Below, one piece after another: positions 45,125 through 57,431 of a stretch of DNA of 64,000 bases. The notes beneath the pieces are model-generated. The model did no database searches. It saw only the letters and a list, made by a program, of their open reading frames with translations, and was not told the DNA's origin. This DNA is from Membranipora membranacea (lineage: Eukaryota > Bryozoa > Gymnolaemata > Cheilostomatida > Membraniporidae), in NCBI GenBank assembly GCA_914767715.1, contig OU612071.1, forward strand, positions 19,464,948 through 19,528,947, written 5' to 3'. How positions within the stretch are numbered: the first letter of the stretch is position 1; each line of letters starts with the position of its first letter. Both the position numbers and the translations under genes were made by a program.

Positions 45125-47534
45125 CTTAGGTGGGTAGTACTAGTAGCTTAGTTTTTATCTCCAATAATTGATTGATTGATTCCTTGCTGGTGGACTGAGT
45201 TACCTCATTTAGCCCTGTCTTTGGAACTGAGGGACAGTAAAGGATTAGGGCGAAGTGATGGCAACATGTTGACTAGCGTAGTTAGTGCTCATTCTCATTG
45301 AAAGAGCTCCTGATCCAGCGATCAGTTGAGTATTTACGTAATCGTTGTCTTGCTCAGATTTACATTGTATGATCTTGTAGGTTCACAATCTATATTTCTG
45401 GATGTACTTTTTGGGACAAGGCTGCCAGCAGTTAAATTGAAGACCTGAATGCTATTCAGAGGAAGACATGGTTCAATGCAGAAATGACTGATCTAGAGAA
45501 GATAGCACCTTCCGCTAAGCGTAAGTAGCCTAAGCCTAATCAGATGTATAATATGCATTACCAGTATTTTTGTCAGTTGAATCGGAAACAGGAAGCCCTA
45601 TGTCTTGTGACGTGTCTAGCGAGCCTTCATGGCCACAGATTGGCTTGAGATTATAACACCCTAACCTTAGTTGTTACAAGCCTCATCTAATACAGGTAAT
45701 TGGTATATCATCTTGCCGATCGTGAGACAATGACATAATCAATATTATATGCAAATTATCGCTTATTGGCGACAAGGTGGATGCACGCAATTATTATTCT
45801 CTTCTATGCTCCATCTTTCTGATTAAGTCTTTTCCGCTGACACTCATGACATAGTAATATTTGACCATTTCAACCTCATGTGTAAACGCGGCTTAATATT
45901 TTGGGCAGAGAGGTCATGGATTTATTTAGCGTTGTACAAACAAAAGGACAATATACTGAATAATTAACTGGTGTATGCTTTCTGTTTATATCTAGTTTCC
46001 TTGATGATGCAAAGAACGATAGGATCACTTAGGTGGTGAAGAATTTGACGTCTACTCTGTTACATGACCTGTTAACATCCATCAACTCTTTGCAAATGGT
46101 ATGTTGTTTTCTTAAAGCAAAGTAGGCCCAAAGTTTATTAGTGTTTGATTTGAGGAACTACATCATACCTTAGAAGAGTAGAAGAAGTGCGCCTTTCCGC
46201 ACAAAGGCTACTTGATTAAGCTCAAATTAGCTAGAATTGAGTACTAGCTAACATTAACTCATCTAGCTAAATTTAATTTAAGAAAATATTTACTCCTCTA
46301 CGGTACTAGTCAATGCTAGATGTTTAGACACTTTGAATAGTTTTCATTCTAACGTGGCACTTAGGCGACTGTCACATCAGCTGATTCAATTCATTTGTGC
46401 AATCACAACGTAAAATCGCAAAGCTCATGCAAAAACTACCAAACCTGACAAGATCACATCTGATCAGACAAAAGATAATTTTGCCGATGCAATACATTGG
46501 AAAAAACATCTTTTGTTCGATCAGATGCTTTCACATTGCCCTCATTGCATAATATAAACATTCTCCTCTTGCAGGTATAGTGAGAGTCTTGCTGTACAGA
46601 TCCAGACTGCCACGCTGTCATATCTTATACGTTGACTGCACGCTGCCAACTCATCACCTGCTGCAAAGAACACTTCAACAAATCTTGTCCGCATTCGTAC
46701 GGCCATACGAGCTGAGCTGCAGTCTCAACCATCTTAATATTAGCCTCAAGTTCTGCATTCAGCGTGCAATGAGGTATTGTAAGGTCAACATGACGTCGAC
46801 ATACATTATTTAAATACCTACTAAGGATTTTCCTATGACTGTCTTCTGACCTGTACACAGTGCTGTGCTTGATATATTCTCGTGTTTTTTTTACTTGACT
46901 TGACTTTTAGTAGCAACTTTTCAGGCTGAAAAAAGGGTTAATTTTTTTGTTGAGGACATTGAGGTCAACATCGAGGTGCTATAGTTTTAATTTTGAGAAA
47001 TCATCTGCTTAAATTTGTATCTTATTAAATACAATATAACCTATCTTACAAGCTTTGTACCCATACCTTTCGCAAAGTAAAACTCTTTGCTTGAATTGGC
47101 AAATAATACCGTTTCTGTTATATCGCTGATCAAGTCGCAGCATAGATAACTAAATGGACATTGCTAGCTAACACACATGATTACTCTATATGAAATGATG
47201 AACAAACAGTGTTGCGGGCCGTAGCTAACCTTTATTGGCGACTACCAAGTCATTAACAACCTGGTCAAATAGTTCACTGCAAAGAATTTCTTTGCCAGCC
47301 ATCAAAAGTCAATTGTTTAGATGACTCATAAGGCAATTAATCTTCATCTGCAAATTGAAAAAGCGTTTCTATTGCTCATTGTATACCTCTCTCTATGCGC
47401 AAGGTTATGTTTTATGTCTATAAAAAAAACTATAAAATATCCCAGAAGTTGTCATGACACGTAAAATGAGAAGACAACTTCTTCTTATTTTTTTCCTTTG
47501 CCCCTCCCTTTTATCTCTTTTCTCCTCCCTCTTT

Positions 47535-47612
47535 TCCCCGCTCTCACCGAGAAGTTTATCCCCGAGCCCAGCAACCATCTTACCACTGAGCTACACCTAA
47601 CTGATGGATCTC
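47535..47612 (-). repeat. tRNA-derived relic
   Basis: On the minus strand, GTGTAGCTCAGTGGTAAGATGG is a good pol III A-box and D-arm sequence, followed by a degraded B-box region (GCTGGGCTCGGGGATAA). No paired acceptor stem. Confidence 0.5.
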
Positions 47613-48070
47613 CATGGAAGAAATAAAATAGATATACTGTTTTGGCATGGTTCCAAATTACAATAACCAGTGAGCAAATACACAGCATATGTCATAGTGT
47701 TGATCTCCATACAAGTACTAATAGGTAGAGCAATGAACTCAACTAGGAGGTTTAGTTCATTGGGTAGAGCCATTGATATATATTCATATCAATGGGTAGA
47801 GCATAATACAGCAGGGTGTGGCTTACTCATTGATAATATTTTGTGACCAGTAAAGATGCACTATTGTTTCTGTTACCTAGCACAGGTCAAAATGTGGTAC
47901 GATATTACTTATGGGCATCCACTGAGCATCTTATCCTCTTCTTGGTCAAATAAGAAAAAGAATGCTTTCGCTTCCCTAGCGATAATTTGCATCCTTGTCC
48001 CTTAATGAAACAGACAGCCTAGCAGCAAACAGTTGGTGGCAGTCAGAAGTATAAAATATCGCAAACACTG

Positions 48071-48093
48071 CCCCCCCCCCCCCCCCCCCCCCC
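48071..48093. repeat. C23 homopolymer
   Basis: An uninterrupted run of 23 C, flanked by CACTG and ACTACATC. It has i-motif potential (G-quadruplex potential on the other strand), and its length is likely unstable or inexact in the assembly. Confidence 0.9.
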
Positions 48094-51000
48094 ACTACAT
48101 CATCTAGTCAGATTAACATGGCCAAAACTCATGCTTGATCTTAACTGTGTGACAAACGACAATTCATCATAGCACCATCCCTCCTTTTAACACAAAATTT
48201 GATGTCCAACATAATGATGCTAAGATTCACAGATAAATGACACTGTTTTTATTTCCTGAATATGGAGAAGATAGGTAAGTGAATATGGATACAAAATTGA
48301 ATATACTGGAAAATTACTGATATAAAGCGTCTGCAAATAAGAAAGGCATGGTAACAAACAAAGTTGTGAAAGTGCATTTATTTGTGGAAAGTTTTGTGTG
48401 CACATTTACATCGAACTAAATTTAACAAGCAGCTATCTAACATCTAGCAAAGAAAACAGAGGCAGAGTAAAAAATGTTGGGTCCACCCTCATGAAAGACA
48501 TAATGTACAATAGCCCATTGAAAAACCTTACAAATGGTAGTTCAAATTTCTAAATCTGACAACAACTGCAAAGTTATTGCAGGTGGGTTATTCTCCATAG
48601 AAATCCAATTGATGCAAAAAAAGCCACACTGCGGAATATAGTAGTGTGGTGTGATGGCTACAACCTATTTTTTAGAATTAATTACTCTTCGAAATGTCAA
48701 TATTAAGCCCAGTTTATTCAGGATACATGATATATCCTATGTATCATAAGTTTGTTGTTGTTTTGTTATTTTATTTGTGGCCTTAGCACAGGTGATGGAA
48801 TGTTGGCGTATGTTCCAGCAGCAATGAAGCAATATACATTTAAACCAGATTGAGTCAATATTTTGGTATATCGTTATATATATTATCTAGGCAACCCCCT
48901 ATGATCAAAGAGGGATATAACATTTATCAGCAGGTTTTACATGTTAAGTGCAAGTTGATCATGAAAAAATAGGATTTTACCCATAGAAAGCTGAGGCCCT
49001 TACATTATGTGGCCAGAAAGACTTGTAAAACCATTAAATTTATACAATATAATAGTTCAAATAATTTATTCAGTTGTATTAGTAAAACACAGGGTTGGAA
49101 ATTATGGCAACAGATAGAGACTCCAAACAACAGTGTCCGACACCAATTTAGTCCATGGATCTTACTTGCCTTACATATACCAGTCACATTTTGCTGTTAA
49201 CGTATTCTAACTTTTCCAAATTAATCATGGCAGTCACACTTCAAGAACGACTGTTGAATTAACCGCATCATCATAGGTAGATCATATATATTGCTGGTTT
49301 GTATGACACATATTCAGCTTGCTACAGTAACACCATCTGTCCTTGTTGTAGAATTGATAACCTGAAATCAGAAATCGAACAGTTTTTTAGAACCAGATTC
49401 TTATAAAGAAAATAAGAGCGATAATAACATCTCAAACAAAAACAAACCCTAGGGATTTGAAAACTTTAGGTTAGGGTTAACAAGTAATCGACTATGTCTC
49501 CCAATCACTACCCAATTCTTACCATAAACATGACCAGGAGATGCAAGGGTAAAATACGACAGCCTTGATACACAGGATGTCCTCAGGGCACCAGCAGAAT
49601 AACACCTGCGGGGGGAAGGGGGACGGTTGTTCAGTTTTTGGTCATGAAACATAAATGACGCCCCAACTGATGATTTCAAACATATTTTTTCTAACTAAAC
49701 ATTCATCCATGACTTGTGTGCTATCCTGTACAAACAGAGGTGATAATGGTAGGATTACATTTTTAATTTGTAAAAACAGTTGCAAACTAGGAATCTTGTT
49801 ACACCTATAACAGTAATCGATTTTTGTATAGTTTAAGGCGCAGCAGTTAGAGAATTGACTCAAGATTTGTGACTGAAAGTTTTCAGGTCCTATACTGCCT
49901 CACTTGCTGGCATTTTTTAGTAAAGAAGAAAAAAAACTGCCTCCCCCCCTACAGACTTTACGGCTTGTACTGACATGTTTGTAGGGTTTCGGAACACACA
50001 TCGATGTGTAGATCATGTGCCAATGTGTTTATTATTTAAAGTTTATGTATATTGTTGTATGTATGGTGTGAATTTCTTCCAAAATGTTTAAAGGTTTGAA
50101 AGGGCTTAGGTATGATTCTGCATCTAGGAAATTTTCCTTTGACTCTTTTAATCAGCGGACTAAGCAATAGCTTTATCTTTTTGTGAGATGATTCATATTT
50201 GAATACCTGAGGGATGGTGGCTGATTGGTTGTCAACATCGTAATATATAATACCACAATTCCGGTGTAATTATCTTTTATAAATATTTCTTGATCTTTCT
50301 GTTTAGCGAAATCTCTTTGGTCATCTTAGACTTCTACAAAACAACAATAAAACATAAAACAAACATTATCCCATAGGGGAAACCCATCACAGATTATTTT
50401 TGATGTGATTTCCATTTCAATTTGGGCATCGAATCTCCAACCCGTGCTTATTATGGATGTTTGGTTTGTTAAAAAAGGCGACTTAATCTCTCATAGGTCA
50501 AATGAATTGGAAATTAGGAGTTTTCTCGGCCTGATTCATGGATATATGACCAAAACAATACAAAATGTAAACAAAGCATAGTTGTCTGATCTTCAATTTT
50601 GTGAGTACAGAAAACTCCCTAGTCATATGCATATTATTTCCTGGTTGTATCTACCTGGAAAGATCAGTGTAACAACAGTAGATAAATGGTGTTTGAGGGA
50701 AAAAAGCTGGAATGGACACAAACCTGGTTGAAGAACTATCTCCCGGTGTTGTCTAACCTTCTGAAGGCTCATACATTGTTTCATACTGTCTACTTTATGT
50801 CTGGAAATAAAGGGTGCAAATTGAGTAGACTAGATCCAACAGATATAAGTTGTTAAGGTGATCACCATCAAATCAAAATACTCAAGCGAAACAAGACTGT
50901 TGTGGTGCGTGCATCATGGTTTGGTTGTTTGATCTTTATGGTTAGCCGCCATTGCCGATAGGTCAAACAAGGAAGAGTTGGATACTAGTGATTTTCACAT

Positions 51001-51386
51001 TTCGTATGAAAGTTTCAAATTCTACCGTCTGTGGTACACAGAAGCAATGATACATTGCCCTCATAAAAGTAAGCTACGAGAGGGACTTCTCTGTATACTA
51101 AGTATTGCGATTTCATAACACTAGATGTTTGCTTATTGAATTCCGTATAGCTGAAAGATAACTACATGAGGCTCTTATCCCAAAACTTTCACTGAATTAG
51201 CTAATAAAACGCACAAACTGATCATCAAAATCAGGGCATAAAAGTAACGCACTAGGTGAACTAGAAAGATGGTAACTACGTCACTAATTCAGCTAGATAA
51301 TTAATTTCATATCCTGACTTGGAAGATGAGTCGGTGCAAATTATTTACCCTTTTATGACAATCCTAATGATTGTAGTCTCATTTTG

Positions 51387-51388
<2 letters not shown>

Positions 51389-51417
<29 letters not shown>

Positions 51418-51426
51418 CATACATAC
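51389..51426. repeat. ACAT tetranucleotide microsatellite
   Basis: About nine perfect ACAT repeats. Confidence 0.95.
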
Positions 51427-52257
51427 AACATACAATCCATGTATCAAATAGTTAGGTGGGCTTAACAACTGGGCCAAACGACCGCTGGACTGGCCTACTA
51501 TGTTAATTGATATACTCTTGCTGACAGTCCCCGTATAACAATTACTGCTGGTCTACTACTTGGTCAAAGAAAGAAGATATAGGTGTACTCACTCAAAGTC
51601 TTGTCATTCAAAGCAGCAGTAGACCTACATTTTATTATGACTACTCAATCAAAAATAAAATTGCTTGCAGTCCCTGTTTATCATAAAATGTTAAACTCTA
51701 GGCCAGTATTCTCCTGATCGGTAGGAAAAAGAAATAAATTGGTCTCATCGGGGACAATGGAGTGGATTTACCCTGGTCTAATTCAGTCGAAGCCCTAATT
51801 ATGATATAATTAAATACAATAACTCGCCACTCTAGACTACTCTATGATGGGAAAACACTAACATTGGCCAAATAACTTGCAGAGTCATACTTAGGCCAAC
51901 CATGGACATTAAGTTGACAATGTACAATGTATATAAATGATAATTGGCCACACTTGTGACTATAGAAGGCCTGTCTAAGTATGATTGAGGCAGTGTTAAA
52001 TGCATCCACACATTGTAGGCCTGCAAGTTTCAATTACACAAATTTATGCTGTTCTGTACAGGCACTAAAACGGTCGCTAGTGACCGGTGTTGTAAGACGT
52101 GGTATGTGCCATATGGGACATGTCTTACAGCATTCGATGCCTAGATCATGGAGCATGTGTCACAACACCCGAGATTTGTTGGACAAATTACCCAAAATAC
52201 GTCATACCACACAACATAGGCTGCACCAACAAACCCTCTACTATGATTTTGTTGTAA

Positions 52258-52508
52258 GACTGGGGGGTCTTTCAATTAAAAACAACCAAAATTGCAATGT
52301 GTTTGCTCACTTACTGAGTGAGTGACACCTGCTAAGGGTCTCGCTCTCAGATCACTCACTCATTGATGGACGGAACTATATACGCTCTGGGTGAGTGATC
52401 TGGGAACGATTTTGTCTAGTTGAAACTCCAAGTAAGCGTCAAATTTGAGTGATGTGATAATTTGCTTTAGTAAGGCATCGCTCATTTTGATTGAAAGACC
52501 CCCCTGGC
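52258..52508. mobile_element. Inverted-repeat (MITE-like) element
   Basis: The ends match as inverted repeats: TGGGGGGTCTTTCAATTAAAA at the left and, on the opposite strand, CAGGGGGGTCTTTCAATCAA at the right. A second internal pair surrounds the middle (CAGATCACTCACTC near 52349 and its complement near 52390). I could not identify a clear target duplication, so the class is open. Confidence 0.6.
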
Positions 52509-53815
52509 CATACAGAACTGGACTTTTTTCTGCAATATCATTCGATAGGCCTACAATAATAATTATCACCGATCAATCAACAATGTGTCATCCTCTACAA
52601 CATACTTTGTTAATGTACTAATGTGTCTGAGTAACCATTTTAGTGGCTTTGATTTGGCTACTTAATGGTTGTCCTGTTTCCAATTAGCACTCAACTTGCC
52701 TGTCAATCTTTGTTTATCCATATCAATTCCAAAGAATATTGTAACTCAGCTGACAGCTATTTATTTACTTAGTTGCAGATCAGCTGAGTTACATTTAAAA
52801 ATAAAATGTTACTGTAGAAGTATTGCATTAGAGGATGAATGAGTTCACTGAGTTCCAATAGCATACCTTTCTTGTCTTTCAGTTTTACCAGCAAGCAGGT
52901 GTTGTAGTAGCATGAAAATGATGACTTTTTTAGGTAAAATCATAAATTATTTTCTATCAAATAATATTGTTTCCCTCAAAGAGAACTTGTTCATTCAGCT
53001 TTACAAATTCACCTTGACCTTGGGCAAAACCTTAGCAAAAATGGTCACCTCCCCGTAACATTTGGTGCTACTTGGAATAAATATCAGTCTTAGAAAACAC
53101 TATTTTCGGGAAGACAACTTCTAATACAACCAATAAGTGCACATCGGGAAGACAACTTCTATCTCAGATTGTCAATGGAAATGCATTTAAGTCACTGAGA
53201 TATATATATATATATCTAGCATAGTTTACACTATATACCTGATCTGTGACTAGCTGAACTGGAAGTTCATTTTGTTCTGGAAGTTGTTCTCACCTAAATA
53301 TTCCATACGTTGCAGTTTTGAGTTACCTACTCATGCTGCAAATTACAAGAATTCCAAGTTTTGTAATTGCGCTGTCATACAAACAGTTAGCTAAAGACCT
53401 TTCTCTATGCTATATTAATTATAGTGATACTTATTTCCGATCATTATGAGGAGAGATTAATATCAAGAGGACCCGTCATTAAGCTCTCCTATCGCCATTG
53501 CTTTCCTCACAAGTGAATACTTTGGCTAGCCACAAATTTTATGAGAGTCCAATGCCTTCTTTGAGGTCTTCAGAGGATCGTGAAATCGACAAGCCAACGG
53601 TTTTTCCCTGATGAGAGAGCCAGATACTGGTTACTTAGAATTTTGCTGGGGTCATTATATAATTAGAGTGCTACTGAATTTTACACAGAACATATGAAAG
53701 TTTTGGTCATCTTCAATTCTCAAAGAAGATTAAAAAAAGAAACAACTATTAACTATCAAGAATTAAAATCAAAAGTAGATATCTGATTTGCCTATATACG
53801 CGTTGGAACATTTGT
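52509..53815. other. Gene-free region
   Basis: No gene recognised. It contains a short direct repeat (CGGGAAGACAACTTCTA at about 53106 and 53143) and a short TA tract near 53200. Confidence 0.4.
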
Positions 53816-53859
53816 TCTTTGTATTAGTAAATTTTGAGATTATTCTCAATTATGTTGCG

Positions 53860-53945
53860 TTATGTTTGTCCTAAAGAAACTCAACCAAGGATATGACAAA
53901 ATAGGGCATGGTACGACTTTCTTCATACAAAGAGCTAAAAGCTTC
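53860..53945 (+). repeat. Related empty site for the hAT element at 55531-55950
   Basis: ACCAAGGATATGACAAAATAGGGCATGGTACGACTTTCTTCATACAAAGA here corresponds to the two flanks of the hAT element at 55.5-56.0 kb, joined with one target copy and no insertion. The two loci are therefore copies of one sequence, and this one never received the element. Confidence 0.8.
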
Positions 53946-54442
53946 TTAACAATAATATGTTGACTTAAGATTCTGTTTAAATGAGTCACCTAAAATTTGA
54001 TCAATGACATGTGTTGTAGGTTACTACGTCTTGTTGCTGTGTTGTGATTATCCTGCAGGTGAATAAATATCCGGATACTGCCAAATAAGGTATGTTTCTA
54101 TGGCCAAACATTATAAACATGAATAAACATGGGTAGATTATTCGAGGAGTTTTAGGAAAATGAATGACTCACAGATTATTTTATAAATATTCACTCACTG
54201 GATCACAATATTGTTGCTTTGCATACTTGTGGAGGAAAAATATCAGAAAGAGTAGTTAATCATACATGTTTTACCATCTCAGAGTTGTCATCCAGGTGTG
54301 GTGTTATGCTTCAATTAATGTAATTATATCAAAATTACAAATATGGAAAACCTTTTGTTTCCAGTGATAATTACCATCGATATCAGGGAATTAGCTTTTT
54401 TGAAATTATCAATTATTAGAACTCAGCGCTCAGGAGGAGTAG

Positions 54443-54670
54443 GAGGTGGCTCAATTGGTTAGTGTGCCGCTCCTTCAGCATGCAAATGTTGAAGTTTGTG
54501 GGTTCGAATCCCACTGGAGTCCATCTTCTACGGGGGATTGGTTGGCCCCAGGTGTGCTCTGATCTGCCTGCAAACAGAGAGCAACATGGCACAGATATTG
54601 CAGCTTCGCCGATAAGGCACTAATATTTGCCACCCATGCCTCGGGATCAACCTCTAATCAACCTTTTTAA
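54443..54670 (+). repeat. tRNA-derived SINE
   Basis: The head has GTGGCTCAATTGGTTAG (A box) and GTGGGTTCGAATCCCAC (B box in a perfect T-stem), then an unrelated body through about 54670. The 5' flank does not pair with GGAGTCC at the 3' side, so it is not a functional tRNA. Confidence 0.65.
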
Positions 54671-55522
54671 TCAACCCTTTTTAGTCTTTAGATTATTCGA
54701 ACAACACATCTGTGATCCAACACACACAATTTTGAGTTTTTGGGACTGCTCTTGTTATTGAAGCACATTTAATGCATCATCTCATTGCATTACATTTTTG
54801 TCGGTTTTGCATGATAGATAATTAATTGACATGAAAGTGATACAATCCAGTCTAAAAACATAATGCAGAAAGTGTTGGATGTCATTACACACAGTGATAA
54901 CATGTCAAGTTTCATGAACTCGCCCCCTTAATCATCAAACTTCAAAGACCACAGGTATATGTTCAACCTAGGCTATTTTGTTCATACGAGGTATGATTTT
55001 TGTGATTTCACGTTAGCCCTATAAATTCGCTCAGTAAAAGCTAAAGCTGTGGCTACACAGCCTGCGGTGAATACTGATAGATGCATCTGCCAGCTGTCCT
55101 ACAAATAGGGTGCGGTGCTACAAAGGCCTATTTCTGTGGATAGCAAATTAATGAGTGTCTGGTTTGCCTTTCTTTTGTTCAAGATACAGCAACTAAGTCT
55201 ATAACAATTTATTTATCTTAGAAAGAGACTCTTTCACAAAGTGATCGGCCAAGCTACTACAGATGATGACCAATGTGTTAGGTTACCCATCTGAGGCATC
55301 TGATAGATCTAACCTAGCAATAATAACTAACGAATCTACATTTAATCATGGGCAATAAATGTATCATTAGAATTTGGTAAGATTCAATCAAAGCTAAACC
55401 TGTGTGAACACAATATCGATTTTAAATTTGATTAGCACAGTGCTTGCTTCGCCCAAGGTAGAGTTGAAATTTTAAGATCATTCTATAATTTTTCCACATA
55501 AAAACTCGACCAAGGATATGAT
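54671..55522. other. Unassigned spacer
   Basis: No gene or clear repeat recognised. Confidence 0.4.
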
Positions 55523-55530
55523 GAAACAGG

Positions 55531-55950
55531 CAGTGGCGTATATTAGCAATCACGGACCACGGATATCCGTCAATCAAAATCCGTGATTACTGTGATCAAG
55601 CCAGGCTGAAGTGTGTAGAGCGTCTGCCTGGTATTCACTGGTTATTAAGAACATTGTGGGTTCGTTGTGGGTTCGAATCCCAATGATGTCAGTTTTTTTT
55701 TCAAATGGGTGCTTTATAACTGGAGCATTTTTACTTTTCCCAAGAGGGGTGTCTTATAAGTGAGGAGTTACGGTACATACAGAGTTTGACTTTTGACCTT
55801 GAGCTGGACAAGCCAATCAAAAGCCCGGTGTATTGACACACACCCACACCCTCCCCACAACGCCCACGGCGTGTGGATTGGGCTGCGCCCGATCATTATG
55901 CTAATCTCTAAAAAGTCAGTGAGTGAAATTTTTTAGAATATACGCCCCTG
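55531..55950. mobile_element. Non-autonomous hAT transposon, 420 bp, containing a SINE
   Basis: Flanked by the 8-bp duplication GAAACAGG (55523-55530 and 55951-55958). The ends are CAGTGGCGTATATT and, on the other strand, CAGGGGCGTATATTC. Its left part holds SINE copy B (55606-55735). A matching empty site exists at 53.9 kb. Confidence 0.92.
55606..55735 (+). repeat. tRNA-derived SINE, copy B (nested in hAT)
   Basis: Shares the GTAGAGCGTCTGCCTGG head, the GGGTTCGAATCCCAATGATG B-box region, the T8 run and the GCTTTATAACTGGAGCATTT tail with copy A at 35757. The B box region is partly duplicated (GTGGGTTCGTTGTGGGTTCG). Confidence 0.75.
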
Positions 55951-55958
55951 GAAACAGG

Positions 55959-57430
55959 GCATAGTGTGACTTTCTTCATACAAAGATTTTGCTGAGCTAT
56001 AGAATATTGATATTGTGATCAAAACATAACTAGTTTTGGCCCAGGAGTTTGGTTAGCATTTGTATTGAGCGGAATGAGTTGGAGTTGAGTCAAAGATGTC
56101 ACTGCAATGTTTCTGTCATGGAGAGGCAATTGTCAAAAACCAACTTGGATATGCAGATGAATTTCATCGCATTGTTTCGGCCAAGCTATTATTCATATTT
56201 TAAGATAATGTAGATGGTGTTGTGTTACATTTGTGCACAAAAAACTCATACATATTATCGAATTATTTATTTATTATTATTTGATTTTTGTTTATATGGA
56301 GACCATTGAGAAGGCCTATTCAGCCATTAAATATCATTATGGTGACCATCATAGGAAAACCAAGACTTAAGATTATTGCCCTGCTTCATTTTTCCTGCTT
56401 TTCATGATTCCGCTGTTTGTTTTCATTGCAAAGAAGGGTTTATTGTAGGTAAAACACTTTGTTTACACGTATTCACCAGTTTCTTGTTTAAACAAAGCAA
56501 CAACGGGAGACCTAAGTGGCGTTTAGGTAACAATACTGTAATCGATGTGATCATGTAACTAAAGCCCCAGTAAACAGCCAAGACAAAACAAGTACATTAT
56601 TCGCCCAGCATAATATTAAAGCTAGTATCATTTAGCTCGTGAAGCAGGCTAGACGGAGCAATGAAATCCAGCTTTTTTGTAGGTATTTCTTGCTCGGTGT
56701 GAGTTTATCAAAATTTTATGTTCATTCGCTTGAGCCCATAATTATATAAAACTTATACAATTTTCGGCAACTATCATTTCAAATAAGATTATACCCTCAC
56801 AGTGCCTTAAAAAAAACAATAGTTATTTTTAGTTTACTATTTTGCCTTACGACTTGAAAGTTTTGAGTTGGTGAATAAGGAATGAATCGGAGCAAATTAA
56901 TTCAACCATTAAATTTCACTGTTACTTTGCTATTTAAAAATTTATCTCTTAAAATAAATAATGCACATTTGTATATTCTGTAAAACATTCATATATATTT
57001 CAAATGTTATCATCTCTGATAAAGTCAAAAACAATATACTTGGAATTTTTAGGCACCACTGGTAGTAGCAGGACTCCTTTATCATGCACATGGAATCTAT
57101 AGAGACGATGTTGATGGGTAAGTTTGCAAGAGTATAAAAACCGAAGGGGTGCATTATCTGAATTTTAGCATGAAGGATTGTGGTAAATACACTTCTGGTT
57201 CATCAGATTACCAGAAGAAGAGTAATTCTGGATGGCATTTGAAAATTCTAGGCATCAATCTTCCAGAAATAAAGTCTTATGACGAATAATATTGTGATAC
57301 AAATTTGAAGACAGGCAACAACCAATTTTTTTCTCAACATCTTGGGAAATCATTCAATTGAACACAAACCACATCAAATTTTGCTATTCCATTTTTTTAA
57401 TGTATGAACACAATACTATTTCCATTTGAA
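55959..57430. other. Region upstream of the NHL exon
   Basis: Expected to hold the first exon(s) of the NHL gene, including a signal peptide, but I cannot identify them with confidence. A short ATG frame at 57170-57289 lacks a usable donor. Confidence 0.4.
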
Positions 57431-57431
57431 G

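Larger units (their letters stand above)
45134..52254. other. Long gene-free region
   Basis: I find no convincing gene. An open stretch with a consensus-like donor at 45455-45524 could be an isolated exon but has no supported acceptor. A tRNA-like relic, a C23 run and an ACAT microsatellite are listed separately. The repeated phrase CGGGAAGACAACTTCTA occurs just beyond this stretch, near 53106 and 53143. Confidence 0.4.

Noticed and set aside
45455-45524. Isolated exon (NAIQRKTWFNAEMTDLEK then a GTAAGT donor)
   Set aside because: No acceptor in the right phase upstream (an in-frame stop lies immediately before it) and no partner exon found.
46580-46858. Opposed 77-aa frames as a small gene
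   Set aside because: Two frames over the same DNA with no domain, splice support or codon signal.
54443-54523. Functional tRNA gene
   Set aside because: A and B boxes are good but the 7-bp acceptor stem does not pair and a SINE-like body follows.
57170-57289. First coding exon of the NHL gene (ATG frame of 39 codons)
   Set aside because: It ends in a stop without a usable donor and shows no signal-peptide character.
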